In this document: in pieces, positions 24,298 to 33,033 of the stretch
How positions within the stretch are numbered: the stretch's first letter is position 1
Layout: each line of letters opens with the position of its first letter
NCBI GenBank assembly: GCA_030824965.1
Contig: JAPJQV010000007.1
Span: forward strand, 54,987 to 118,986
DNA length: 64,000 bases
Direction of reading: 5' to 3'
Source: Micavibrio sp.
Lineage (GTDB): Bacteria > Pseudomonadota > Alphaproteobacteria > Micavibrionales > Micavibrionaceae
The notes under the pieces: model-generated
What the model was told of the DNA's origin: nothing
Databases searched by the model: none
Seen by the model: the letters and a program-made list of their open reading frames with translations, nothing else
Program-made: the position numbers and the translations under genes

Positions 24298-27039
24298 TTA
24301 GCCAATTTTCCCGTGGCATTGCTTATATTTCTTGCCGGACCCGCATGGGCAAGGATCATTACGAGAAACATTGCCTTCCCAAGTCGAAGAATCGGTAGGA
24401 TCGAATTTACGGCGCATTTGGGTAACATTACCGCGTGACGGTTCTTCTTCGTCTTCCGCAAAGGCCGGATCTTCACGCGTCTCATGCGCAAGCGCTTCTT
24501 CCTGGGCACGTTGTTCGGCGATCATACGGGCAAAAGCCTCTTCGTCGATATTAATCTCGACTAAAGACAGGTTCTGCACGACAGCAGTTTTCAATTTGCC
24601 AAGCATTGATTCAAACAAAGCGAAAGATTCCGCTTTGTATTCATTTAACGGATCACGCTGGGCAAACGCTCGTAAGTTAATGCCTTGGCGCAGATGATCG
24701 AGATGAAGCAGATGCTCTTTCCAGTGACCGTCAAGCTGGCGAAGTACAAAAGATTTTTCGATCTCGGCAAAAAATCTTCCACCGGCGCGATTGGCTTTGG
24801 CTTCCATTTTTTCGTCGGATATTTTTTTCAGGCGTTCGATGATTTCCGTATCGGCGATACCTTCTTCTTTTGCCCAGTCTTCGACAGGCGCTTCGACATT
24901 CGTATCAAGGCCGAGGATCGCGCCGACCTCTGTTTTTAAAGCGTGGATATCCCATTGCTCGGCATAAGAATTTGGCGGAATGGCAGCTTCGACCAGTTCC
25001 TCGATCACTTCATGGCGCATATCCGTGACGATGTCAGTCACATTTTCCGCCTCCATGATTTCGCGGCGTTGCTCATAAATGATCTTGCGCTGATCGTTCA
25101 TGACGTTATCGAATTTCAGCAAATTCTTGCGGATTTCGAAGTTCTGCTGCTCGACGCGGTGCTGCGCCTTTTCCAAAGCTTTTGACAACCATGGATGGGT
25201 AAGCGCTTCGCCGTCTTTCAAGCCGATTGCTTTATTCGATAAAACGGCTTCTAAAGCTTCCGGTGAGAAAATCCTCATCAGGTCGTCTTGCGTGGAAAGG
25301 AAGAAAATGGATTCACCCGGATCGCCTTGGCGTCCTGAACGTCCGCGCAGCTGGTTATCGATACGGCGGGATTCATGGCGTTCCGTTCCAACGATGAACA
25401 AGCCGCCGTTTTCTAGAACTATTTGTTTATCGCGGGCGATTTCGTCGCGAATGATGGCTTTGCGACGTTCCTGTTCGTTTTCATCGATGTCAGTCGGTAC
25501 TTCCTGACGCACGCGCATTTCATAGTTGCCGCCGAGTTGGATATCGGTTCCCCGACCGGCCATGTTTGTGGCGATCGTCACGGCGGCAGGACGTCCGGCC
25601 TGCGCGATAATAACCGATTCCTGTTCATGCATACGGGCGTTTAAAACCTGATGCGCGATACCTGCGGCTTTTAAGCGGGCAGAGAGGGATTCGGATTTTT
25701 CTATCGAAACGGTGCCGACCAAAACAGGCTGGTTACGTGCAGTGGCTTCCTTGACGACTTCGATGATCGCGTCTTCTTTCTCGCGCATCGATTTGTAGAT
25801 TTTATCGTTATGGTCTTTACGCTTGATGTCTACATTGGTCGGAATTTCGACGACGCCAAGCTTGTAGATTTCCATGAACTCGCCCGCTTCAGTCATCGCC
25901 GTTCCGGTCATGCCGGATAGCTTCGGGTAAAGGCGGAAATAATTCTGAAAGGTAATAGAGGCAAGGGTCTGGTTTTCTTTCTGAATCTGGACATGCTCTT
26001 TCGCTTCCAGGGCCTGATGCAGGCCTTCCGAGAAGCGGCGGCCTTCCATCATGCGGCCCGTGAATTCATCGATAATGATCACCTTGTCATCTTTGACAAT
26101 GTAATCGGTATCCCGAGAGAACAATTTATGAGCGCGAAGGGCCTGATTGACGTGGTGAACAATGGTGATGTTCTGCGCATCGTATAAAGCACCGGATTCT
26201 AAAAGGCCTGCGGCGCGAAGATTTTCTTCCATTTTCTCGACGCCGGCTTCGGTTAGAAGAACTGTTTTGACCTTTTCGTCCTTCTCGTAATCTTCTTCGG
26301 TGAGGGCCGGAATAAGGGCATCGACTTTAATGTAAAGGTCTGGTGCGCCTTCGGTCGGGCCGGAAATGATAAGCGGGGTGCGGGCTTCATCGATAAGAAT
26401 TGAGTCGACCTCATCGACGATGGCAAAATTGAACGGGCGCTGAACCATCTCGGCAATAGAATATTTCATGTTGTCGCGCAAATAATCGAAACCGAATTCG
26501 TTATTGGTTCCGTATGTAATATCGGCAGCATAAGCGGCGCGGCGCTCTTCGTCGGAGATATTGGAAAGAATGCAACCGGTCGTCAGGCCCATCCAGTTAT
26601 AAAGGCGGCCCATCCAGTCGCTATCGCGCTTGGCAAGATAATCATTGACGGTAACGACATGGACGCCTTTACCGGTCAAAGCATTCAAATATGTAGCAAG
26701 GGTGGCGACAAGGGTTTTTCCTTCGCCCGTTCTCATCTCGGCGATTTTGCCGTTATGAAGTGTCATGCCGCCGATCAGCTGGACATCGAAATGACGCATA
26801 CCGAGAACACGTTTGGATGCTTCTCGGATGGCGGCAAAAGCATCCGGCAAAAGATCATCTAAAGTTTCGCCATTTTGCAAACGCTGGCGAAACTCAAAAG
26901 TTTTGTTTTGAAGAGCCTCATCGGACAGGGCGGCATATTGCGGTTCCAGATTGTTGATGACAGGAACAGTCTTGTAAAAATTTTTCAGAATCCGGTCATT
27001 GCTGCTGCCGAAAATTTTGGTGGCGATATTTAAAAGCAT
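24298..27039 (-). CDS. secA: Preprotein translocase ATPase SecA
   Basis: A 913-residue full-length SecA. The DEAD-type motor has Walker A MRTGEGKTLVATL and Walker B FAIVDEVDSILIDEART; the second motor half has TNMAGRGTDIQLGG and ERHESRRIDNQLRGRSGRQG. The C-terminal zinc-binding SecB-interaction tail is intact (CPCGSGKKYKQCHG). It drives unfolded preproteins through SecYEG. It is divergent from a membrane-anchored parvulin, the common alphaproteobacterial arrangement. A good sigma-70-type promoter and a strong terminator suggest a single-gene unit. Confidence 0.98.
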   Translation of the reverse strand: MLLNIATKIFGSSNDRILKNFYKTVPVINNLEPQYAALSDEALQNKTFEFRQRLQNGETLDDLLPDAFAAIREASKRVLGMRHFDVQLIGGMTLHNGKIAEMRTGEGKTLVATLATYLNALTGKGVHVVTVNDYLAKRDSDWMGRLYNWMGLTTGCILSNISDEERRAAYAADITYGTNNEFGFDYLRDNMKYSIAEMVQRPFNFAIVDEVDSILIDEARTPLIISGPTEGAPDLYIKVDALIPALTEEDYEKDEKVKTVLLTEAGVEKMEENLRAAGLLESGALYDAQNITIVHHVNQALRAHKLFSRDTDYIVKDDKVIIIDEFTGRMMEGRRFSEGLHQALEAKEHVQIQKENQTLASITFQNYFRLYPKLSGMTGTAMTEAGEFMEIYKLGVVEIPTNVDIKRKDHNDKIYKSMREKEDAIIEVVKEATARNQPVLVGTVSIEKSESLSARLKAAGIAHQVLNARMHEQESVIIAQAGRPAAVTIATNMAGRGTDIQLGGNYEMRVRQEVPTDIDENEQERRKAIIRDEIARDKQIVLENGGLFIVGTERHESRRIDNQLRGRSGRQGDPGESIFFLSTQDDLMRIFSPEALEAVLSNKAIGLKDGEALTHPWLSKALEKAQHRVEQQNFEIRKNLLKFDNVMNDQRKIIYEQRREIMEAENVTDIVTDMRHEVIEELVEAAIPPNSYAEQWDIHALKTEVGAILGLDTNVEAPVEDWAKEEGIADTEIIERLKKISDEKMEAKANRAGGRFFAEIEKSFVLRQLDGHWKEHLLHLDHLRQGINLRAFAQRDPLNEYKAESFALFESMLGKLKTAVVQNLSLVEINIDEEAFARMIAEQRAQEEALAHETREDPAFAEDEEEPSRGNVTQMRRKFDPTDSSTWEGNVSRNDPCPCGSGKKYKQCHGKIG

Positions 27040-27068
27040 AATAGTTAAGTCCTTAATTTCAGCTCCCT

Positions 27069-27097
27069 GATATAAAGCGCATGGATTATGTCGTCAA
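27069..27097 (-). promoter_or_regulatory. Predicted sigma-70 promoter of secA
   Basis: On the minus strand TTGACG (27097-27092) and TATATC (27074-27069) are separated by 17 bases. The -10 ends 29 bases before the secA start codon. Confidence 0.6.
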
Positions 27098-27242
27098 TGA
27101 CCACGGGGTTAGGCGGTAAATCAGCGGGGGGTAAATCGCGAAATCGCCGTTAAAAGCCTATTGCCAGAAAAGGCTTCGTATGAGCAAATACGGGACTTTC
27201 CCTGAATATGAGTTACGGAATTAACATTTAAAGGAATTAACG

Positions 27243-28202
27243 ATGAATAACAGAAATCTGGGCATTTTGATCGCTGTCGTGATTATTGCCGCCGTGGCGA
27301 TTTGCTTTACCATTATGAAAGCAAACAAGAATGAGACAACGGCAATCCAGAATGCTGCTCTTGAAAGCACATCCCAAGTCGAGCCATCCGCTGAAACGCC
27401 TGCACCCGCAGAGCCCACCGCGGATAATCCGGTTGTCGGAACTGTCGACGGCCAGAATATTCTGCGCTCTGAAGTCGTAACCTTCATGCGTAATTTCCCG
27501 CCGCAAATGCAGCAGATGCCTGTCGAGCAATTATTCCCAATGGCGCTCGAGCAAGTCGTCACTGCGAAAGTTGTTGATGCCCGTGCAGCGAAACTGCCGG
27601 AATTGCAATCCGATGCCGAAGTGATGAAACGTCTGGCGGATGCCAAAATCCAGATCGTTCGCACTGTCTATCTTGAAAAAGAAATAGAAAAGCAAATGAC
27701 GCCGGAACGTACGCAGAAAGCGTATGACAAGTTTAAATCTGAACAAGGTAAGATCGAGGAAGTTCATGCCCGCCATATCTTGGTAGAGAAAGAAGAGACA
27801 GCGAAGGAAATCATTACCAAGCTTGAAGGCGGCGCGAAATTCGAAGACCTTGCCAAGGAATATTCCAAGGACCCGTCCAATAAAGATACAGGCGGCGATC
27901 TTGGTTACTTCACAAAAGAAACAATGGTGAAGGAATTCGCCGATGCGGCTTTTGGCGGTAAAAAAGGCGAAGTTTTAAAAACGCCCGTGAAAACGCAATT
28001 CGGTTATCACGTCATCGAGATACTCGACAAACGCAACCGTCCGGTTCCGACACTGGAAGAAGTAAAGCCTGCGCTGGAAGCTGAAGAGCGTCGCCAAATC
28101 CTTAACGAAATGGTTGAAGGTTGGGTTAAAGACGCCAAGGTGACAAAGTTGAATATCGAAGGTAAGCCGATTGAGGCACCTAAAGAAGAGCCGAAGAAGT
28201 AA
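27243..28202 (+). CDS. Membrane-anchored parvulin-type peptidyl-prolyl isomerase
   Basis: A 319-residue protein with an N-terminal anchor (residues 7-25), a short Pro/Ala/Glu-rich linker, a helical chaperone-like segment, and one parvulin domain at about 170-265 (VHARHILVEKEETAKEI, GGDLGYFTKETMVKEF, VKTQFGYHVIEILDKR). It would assist folding of exported proteins in the periplasm, as PpiD or PrsA do. It diverges from secA, which fits a role just after translocation. A Lys/Glu/Pro-rich tail closes the protein. AAAGGA precedes ATG 27243. Confidence 0.92.
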   Translation: MNNRNLGILIAVVIIAAVAICFTIMKANKNETTAIQNAALESTSQVEPSAETPAPAEPTADNPVVGTVDGQNILRSEVVTFMRNFPPQMQQMPVEQLFPMALEQVVTAKVVDARAAKLPELQSDAEVMKRLADAKIQIVRTVYLEKEIEKQMTPERTQKAYDKFKSEQGKIEEVHARHILVEKEETAKEIITKLEGGAKFEDLAKEYSKDPSNKDTGGDLGYFTKETMVKEFADAAFGGKKGEVLKTPVKTQFGYHVIEILDKRNRPVPTLEEVKPALEAEERRQILNEMVEGWVKDAKVTKLNIEGKPIEAPKEEPKK

Positions 28203-28227
28203 TCGACTATCGGATATCAGTAATCGG

Positions 28228-28259
28228 AAAGGACGAAGTGCTAGGCTTCGTCCTTTTTT
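28228..28259 (+). terminator. Rho-independent terminator after the parvulin gene
   Basis: AAAGGACGAAG pairs with CTTCGTCCTTT around a seven-base loop and is followed by T6. The next gene begins 17 bases later. Confidence 0.9.
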
Positions 28260-28275
28260 CTTGATAAAAAAAAGA

Positions 28276-28734
28276 ATGAAAAAATTTATGTCCTGTGCCG
28301 AGGCTTTGGCAGCGCCTGCGCCATTGATGCCGAATTTGCCGACCGTACTGGTTGCGGCTGCGGCGATCGTTGATCGTAAAAAGCAAATATTGATGGCGCA
28401 AAGACCGGAAGGGAAGCCCATGGCGGGCTTGTGGGAATTTCCCGGCGGAAAGGTCGATATAGGGGAATTGCCCGAATATGCATTGATGCGCGAACTTGAA
28501 GAAGAACTTGGGATTGAAACCCGCCCTTGTTGTATGTCCGGTGTCGGTTTTGCCTCGCATACGTATGAAAAATTCCATTTGCTGATGCCGCTTTTCGCTA
28601 TTCGTGTCTGGAAAGGCGAACCGCAAGGCCGTGAAGGTCAGAATTTGAAATGGATGAATGTCCAGGATTTGTATAGTCTGGACATGCCGGAAGCGGACAA
28701 GCCGTTAATCCACCAACTGGAATCCATCCTTTAA
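28276..28734 (+). CDS. mutT: Nudix hydrolase, MutT type
   Basis: A 152-residue Nudix protein with a complete Nudix box (GGKVDIGELPEYALMRELEE, then ELGIE). The surrounding LMAQRPEGKPMAGLWEFPGG is characteristic of MutT-like 8-oxo-dGTP diphosphatases, which clean oxidised nucleotides. The start is uncertain: ATG 28276 is used, but ATG 28288 or the ATG of MPNLPTVLV (28327) are possible, since no strong Shine-Dalgarno marks any. The stop shares one base with the next start (TAATG), so the two genes are coupled. It lies just beyond a terminator, so it needs its own promoter or read-through. Confidence 0.88.
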   Translation: MKKFMSCAEALAAPAPLMPNLPTVLVAAAAIVDRKKQILMAQRPEGKPMAGLWEFPGGKVDIGELPEYALMRELEEELGIETRPCCMSGVGFASHTYEKFHLLMPLFAIRVWKGEPQGREGQNLKWMNVQDLYSLDMPEADKPLIHQLESIL

Positions 28735-29474
28735 TGTATCGTTCGATCTATGATCTGAAAGTTTTCTACAACTCGCCATCGGGCGCGATGGTGCGAAGGA
28801 TCGTACGGCGGCATATCTTGAACTGGTGGCCGCATACAAGGGATGAACGCATTGTAGGTATTGGGTATGCCCAGCCTTATCTGGAACCGTTTCTTGATAA
28901 TTGCGAACGCTGTTACGCTGTGATGCCAGCCGGGCAGGGCGCTTATCCATGGCCGGAAGGCAAGAAAAACCTGACAGTACTGTCTGAAGAATCCGAACTG
29001 CCGCTGGAGACAAATTCCATCGATAAAATTCTTCTTATCCATTCTTTCGAGCATGCGGAATTGTTGCGGTCGAATTTACAGGAAATCTGGCGCGTTCTGA
29101 AAAGCAACGGACGGCTGGTCATCGTTACGCCGAACCGCGTCGGTTTTTGGGCGCGCGCGGAGTGGTCGCCCTTCGGGCAGGGAAGCCCGTCCTCGCTCAA
29201 TCAGTTGAAATCCATATTGCGCGACAATTTGTTCGTGTTTGAACGAAATAAACCTGTTCTTTATGTGCCCCCGATGCGGCGAAAGACTATCATTAAGTCC
29301 GCCGATACGTTTGAATTGATCGGGCCTTTTACGTTTCCGGCTTTTGCGGGGCTTCACATGATCGAAGCCAGTAAACAATTATATGCCGGAATAGAATTAC
29401 CGGATGGCGCGAAAGTGAAAGTCCGTGGCCGCGGTAATCTCATTCCAAACCCTGTCCCGCTTGGAAGAAATTAA
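28734..29474 (+). CDS. SAM-dependent methyltransferase (Methyltransf_11 type)
   Basis: A 246-residue protein whose N-terminal nucleotide-binding motif is degenerate (IVGIGYAQPYLEPF) but whose later motifs are typical: DKILLIHSFEHAELL and EIWRVLKSNGRLVIVTPNR. The group is frequent in alphaproteobacteria, often near glyoxalase II genes, and the substrate is not known. The tail (VRGRGNLIPNPVPLG) is conserved-looking. Translationally coupled to the Nudix gene through TAATG. Confidence 0.82.
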   Translation: MYRSIYDLKVFYNSPSGAMVRRIVRRHILNWWPHTRDERIVGIGYAQPYLEPFLDNCERCYAVMPAGQGAYPWPEGKKNLTVLSEESELPLETNSIDKILLIHSFEHAELLRSNLQEIWRVLKSNGRLVIVTPNRVGFWARAEWSPFGQGSPSSLNQLKSILRDNLFVFERNKPVLYVPPMRRKTIIKSADTFELIGPFTFPAFAGLHMIEASKQLYAGIELPDGAKVKVRGRGNLIPNPVPLGRN

Positions 29475-29479
29475 ATTTT

Positions 29480-29619
29480 TTTACCACAACGGCACAACGA
29501 CACAACGGGCTTGAGATACTGTTCCATACGAAATAGGTAAATTTAATATTAGTTTTTATTAGTCTCATAATTAGATTTTATGCGCTTAATCCGTTGTGTC
29601 GTTGTGTCGTTGTGGTTAA
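29480..29619. repeat. Long imperfect inverted repeat, MITE-like element
   Basis: The arms at 29480-29508 and 29591-29619 are 29 bases each and differ at two positions when one is reverse complemented. Each arm is itself built of a short tandem unit (CACAACGA/ACAACG). The 82-base centre is AT-rich with no open frame. The layout resembles non-autonomous palindromic elements that disperse between genes. No target duplication is evident to me. Confidence 0.8.
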
Positions 29620-29655
29620 ACTTTCTGGCTTGTTCAGCCAGATAGAGAAATAGAC

Positions 29656-30438
29656 ATGTATAAATCACCCGAACTCGATCAGATCCGCCAGCGTATCGAT
29701 GCGCTAGACAATCAGGTGCATGACCTTCTAATGGAACGGGCCGACCTGATTATGCAGGTATCTGCCGAAAAGAAAAAACACGGCATCCAGATCGTCCAGC
29801 CCGCACGAGAAGCCCGCATGATCCGCCGCCTTATCAAACGCCACCGCGCGCCGCTGCCGGAAGAAACGATCGTGCGCATCTGGCGTGAACTTGTCGGCTC
29901 AATTTCGCTTCTTCAAACAGGCCTAAGTGTAGCCGTAACCGAGAAATTGCCGGAATATTGGGATATGGCGCGTGATTATTTCGGTACCGTGTTGCCGATG
30001 CAGAAAGCCAACTCTGAACAAAATGTCCTAAAATTGGTTAAAGACGACAAAGTTAATTTCGCCGTTTTGCCATCACCGGAAGAAAACGAACCTGACGCCT
30101 GGTGGCTTTCCTTGATGACAGATACATCTCTCAAGGTTATCCAAAGACTGCCGTTTGGCGATAAAGAAAATTATAAATACGACCGGCATCCGGCTTTAGT
30201 TGTGGCAAAGGCTGGCTTCGATACATCCGATGATGATCGTTCCCTGATTGCTTTGAATTCGATCCACCTTAATGAAGCGCAGAAGATTTTCAAAGTTCTG
30301 GAAGTATATTCATCGAATGGGAATGTTCTTTTAGAAGTCGACGAATATATTTTGCCGGATGATGATCGTTTAAATTCCATCCATGCCGTTTCGCTGGGCG
30401 GGTATCCATCACCTTTGAAATATAAAGACGGCAAATGA
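29656..30438 (+). CDS. Chorismate mutase with an extra C-terminal domain
   Basis: A 260-residue protein. Residues 5-90 are an AroQ-type chorismate mutase (LDQIRQRIDALDNQVHDLLMER, with the Lys of KKKHG and later IVRIWRELVGSI). It converts chorismate to prephenate for Phe/Tyr synthesis. Residues 95-260 form a second domain (VTEKLPEYWDMARDYFG, then VNFAVLPSPEE) that may be a degenerate prephenate-dehydratase-like binding fold; I see no convincing catalytic motif. It overlaps hisC by ATGA, the usual order in alphaproteobacterial aromatic operons, where the aminotransferase and prephenate dehydrogenase follow. Confidence 0.87.
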   Translation: MYKSPELDQIRQRIDALDNQVHDLLMERADLIMQVSAEKKKHGIQIVQPAREARMIRRLIKRHRAPLPEETIVRIWRELVGSISLLQTGLSVAVTEKLPEYWDMARDYFGTVLPMQKANSEQNVLKLVKDDKVNFAVLPSPEENEPDAWWLSLMTDTSLKVIQRLPFGDKENYKYDRHPALVVAKAGFDTSDDDRSLIALNSIHLNEAQKIFKVLEVYSSNGNVLLEVDEYILPDDDRLNSIHAVSLGGYPSPLKYKDGK

Positions 30439-31514
30439 AATTTATCCCACGTCCCGGCATTCTAGATATTGAGCCGTATATTCCCGGCGCCAGCAAAGGT
30501 AGCAGTGGCAAAATCATCAAGCTCTCATCGAATGAAAACCCTCTCGGGCCTTCACCGAAAGCAGTTGAATCTTACAAGAATACGGCAGATAAAATCTTCC
30601 GCTATCCTGATGGCGGGTCGGTGGAATTGCGCACGGCGATTGCGGCAAAGCATAGTATAGAGGCGGATCGCATAGTCTGCGGGACAGGGTCTGACGAATT
30701 AATCGCGCTTCTGTGCCGAGCTTTTTGTGGTGAAGGTGACGAGGTTTTATATACCGAGCATGGCTTCTTGATGTATCCAATCGCGGCGTTGTCGGCGGGC
30801 GCAACGCCTGTCAGAGCCAAGGAAACCAATCGCGCAACGGATTTGCAGGCATTGCTGGCCGCAGTAAGCGATAAGACAAAAATGATCTTTATCGCCAATC
30901 CAAATAATCCGACAGGCTCGCTTGTTAAAAAAGACGCATTGCTTGATTTCCATGCGAAATTGCGGCCCGATATATTGCTGATACTGGACTCCGCCTATGC
31001 CGAATATGTCGAAGAAGAAAATTATACTGACGGGATCGATCTGGTAAGCCGCTTTGATAATGTGGTCATGCTGCGCACTTTTTCCAAGATTTACGGTCTT
31101 GGCGGAATGCGCGTAGGTTGGTGTTATTCTTCGATAGAAATTGCTGATGTTTTAAACCGTATTCGTGGGATTTTTAATTTATCGATTGCAACTCAGGCTG
31201 CAGCATTGGCCGCTTTATATGACGACGAATATATCGAGCGGTCTTTCCAGATAAACTCCGAACAGAAAAAATGGATTACCGGGCAGTTTGAGTCTCAGGG
31301 CGTGTATGTTTATCCGGGTGAGGGGAACTTCATTCTGTTTACGCTTGGTAGCGAGGAGAAAGCTACCGCTTGCCTTAACTACATGAAAGAGCGGGGTATA
31401 CTTCTCCGCGGGATGACCGCCTATGGCTTATCGGATTGCCTGCGTATGACAATCGGTTTGCCGGAAGATATGCAGGTGGTGAATGAGGCTATGAAAGATT
31501 TTTTGAAAGTCTAA
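30435..31514 (+). CDS. hisC: HisC-type histidinol-phosphate/aromatic aminotransferase
   Basis: A 359-residue class I/II PLP aminotransferase. The N-terminal SSNENPLGPSPKAVE, the IANPNNPTGSL loop and the PLP lysine in TFSKIYGLGGMRVGW are the standard HisC features. In this operon, directly after chorismate mutase, it more likely serves phenylalanine and tyrosine formation (or both this and histidine synthesis), as alphaproteobacterial HisC proteins can accept aromatic substrates. No prephenate dehydrogenase follows; the next gene is on the opposite strand, ending four bases away. Confidence 0.9.
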   Translation: MKFIPRPGILDIEPYIPGASKGSSGKIIKLSSNENPLGPSPKAVESYKNTADKIFRYPDGGSVELRTAIAAKHSIEADRIVCGTGSDELIALLCRAFCGEGDEVLYTEHGFLMYPIAALSAGATPVRAKETNRATDLQALLAAVSDKTKMIFIANPNNPTGSLVKKDALLDFHAKLRPDILLILDSAYAEYVEEENYTDGIDLVSRFDNVVMLRTFSKIYGLGGMRVGWCYSSIEIADVLNRIRGIFNLSIATQAAALAALYDDEYIERSFQINSEQKKWITGQFESQGVYVYPGEGNFILFTLGSEEKATACLNYMKERGILLRGMTAYGLSDCLRMTIGLPEDMQVVNEAMKDFLKV

Positions 31515-31518
31515 GTTT

Positions 31519-32298
31519 TTATTCTTCCCATTTCCATTCAGGGACGGATGCAATGCGCATTGGACCGAGATAAATTCCGCCGCTTTGAACGCGCAGGGCG
31601 GTATTGATCGCGTTGATGCCGGTCGTCTCATCCTTATGTGACATGAGGTTCAGCAGGCTTTGCGCCATGATCGCTTGCTTTTCACCTAAACTGCCGTTTT
31701 GAACAAATTCATGGATCAAGTCGTCAAGCCCGGAGACTTTGACCTTGATCTCCCCTTCGGGCTGTAATGTCTGATCCAAAGTTATATAGCCTTCCCCGTC
31801 CAGTTTGACGGAACTGCGGTAAATCCTTAATTCTTCCACGGGGACGTTGCCGCCTTGTTCTCGCCATGCGGCTAAAGTCACGCGGTCATAGCGATTTGGA
31901 AAATTCGCAGGCAGGCGAATTCGGAGAAAGAAATCATCGATATGAATGGTAGTCTTTAGGACGGGACCGGAAAAATCCATCCCTTGCGGCGCGGCAATGG
32001 TGATGGCTTGTGTCGGGAAAGAAAAACCCTGATAGGAAAATTCCGGGGCGGCGTAGGTAAAGCCGTTGCGGTCTGTCACACTACCGGAAAAGACAGCTTT
32101 CGGCGCGGCTGGAAAACCGGTAATGGCTGGTTGCTCGCCATCTATAACGATCTGGTATTCTTCCTGACCATTCCAGATCGTATCGAGAGCTTTTGTCATT
32201 TGCCCTGCTACATAAACCCAGAAAACGCCATAGGCGATAAATGCCAGAATAATCAGGGCGGAGATAATCGAGATCAGACTGCCGATAATTCTTTTCAT
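31519..32298 (-). CDS. DUF2125 family exported protein
   Basis: A 259-residue protein with an N-terminal hydrophobic anchor or signal (ISIISALIILAFIAYGVFWVY), followed by a beta-rich domain with FPAAPKAVFSG and QAITIAAPQGMDFSG. This fits DUF2125, an envelope family typical of alphaproteobacteria with no established function. Its ATG overlaps the acyltransferase stop (ATGA), and four further genes upstream run on the same strand, making a likely operon of ftsE-ftsX-ydcF-plsC-DUF2125. Confidence 0.85.
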   Translation of the reverse strand: MKRIIGSLISIISALIILAFIAYGVFWVYVAGQMTKALDTIWNGQEEYQIVIDGEQPAITGFPAAPKAVFSGSVTDRNGFTYAAPEFSYQGFSFPTQAITIAAPQGMDFSGPVLKTTIHIDDFFLRIRLPANFPNRYDRVTLAAWREQGGNVPVEELRIYRSSVKLDGEGYITLDQTLQPEGEIKVKVSGLDDLIHEFVQNGSLGEKQAIMAQSLLNLMSHKDETTGINAINTALRVQSGGIYLGPMRIASVPEWKWEE

Positions 32299-33032
32299 GG
32301 TATTTTGCTCAATGTCTCCTGAACCAGACGGTTAGAATTCGTTTCAATGATATCCGCCATTTGCTGGTGCGTGGTTTTTAGATCCTGTCCCGGCATGATC
32401 GGCGGGAAGAATTCAAAAATAACTTTGCCCGGCTTGACGAAGAATGAGCGGCGCGGCCAGAAAAGCCCGCTATTGGTCGCCATGGGCAAAATTGGCAATC
32501 CTGTCGCTTCCTGCATGCGCACGATGCCGTATTTATATGGCTTATTTGCGGGAGTATCGTCGATATCGACGCGTGTACCTTGCGGGAAAATCACGACCGG
32601 GCGACCTTCGGCTTTTAAACGGTTTGCGCCGGCGACGATGGATTTCATAGCGCCTTCGCCTTTTGAGCGGTTGACGGCGATCATTCCGGCTTTCAAAGCC
32701 AGCCAGCCCCAGATCGGTATCAAAGCCAATTCCCGCTTCAGGATAATCGCAGGGTCTTTGAACAGGAGGTGGATTTTGAAAGTTTCATAAGTGGAATAAT
32801 GCTTTGCGGCGACCAGAAAAGACTGGCCTTGCGGGATATGTTCTGCGCCGCGCACTTCGTAATCCAGGCCCAGAACCCATTTTTCCACATAGTAATTGCT
32901 GTCGAAATAAGCTTGCAGGAAAATCATATAATATTTGCGCGGCAGCAAAAGCGGCAGCACAAGCAACAGGCACCAGATGAACATGTAGCCATAAAAGCAA
33001 ATGTGAAAAAGAGTTTGGCGTATCAGTAACAT
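32295..33032 (-). CDS. PlsC-type 1-acyl-glycerol-3-phosphate acyltransferase
   Basis: A 245-residue membrane-associated acyltransferase. An N-terminal hydrophobic segment (IWCLLLVLPLLLP) anchors it. The catalytic HX4D motif reads AAKHYSTYETF, that is HX4E, a variant also seen in other PlsC-like proteins. Motif III is present as VIFPQGTRVD. It would acylate lysophosphatidic acid or another lysolipid. It is coupled to the DUF2125 gene by ATGA and lies two bases from the ydcF-like gene. Confidence 0.88.
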   Translation of the reverse strand: MLLIRQTLFHICFYGYMFIWCLLLVLPLLLPRKYYMIFLQAYFDSNYYVEKWVLGLDYEVRGAEHIPQGQSFLVAAKHYSTYETFKIHLLFKDPAIILKRELALIPIWGWLALKAGMIAVNRSKGEGAMKSIVAGANRLKAEGRPVVIFPQGTRVDIDDTPANKPYKYGIVRMQEATGLPILPMATNSGLFWPRRSFFVKPGKVIFEFFPPIMPGQDLKTTHQQMADIIETNSNRLVQETLSKIP

Positions 33033-33033
33033 A

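Noticed and set aside
24153..24509. A 118-codon frame overlapping the end of secA
   Set aside because: It runs across the strong secA terminator and out of frame with the intact SecA zinc tail; no ribosome binding site.
29624..29642. Small hairpin TCTGGCT/AGCCAGA before the chorismate mutase gene
   Set aside because: No T-run and no leader peptide rich in Phe or Tyr; not enough for an attenuator call.
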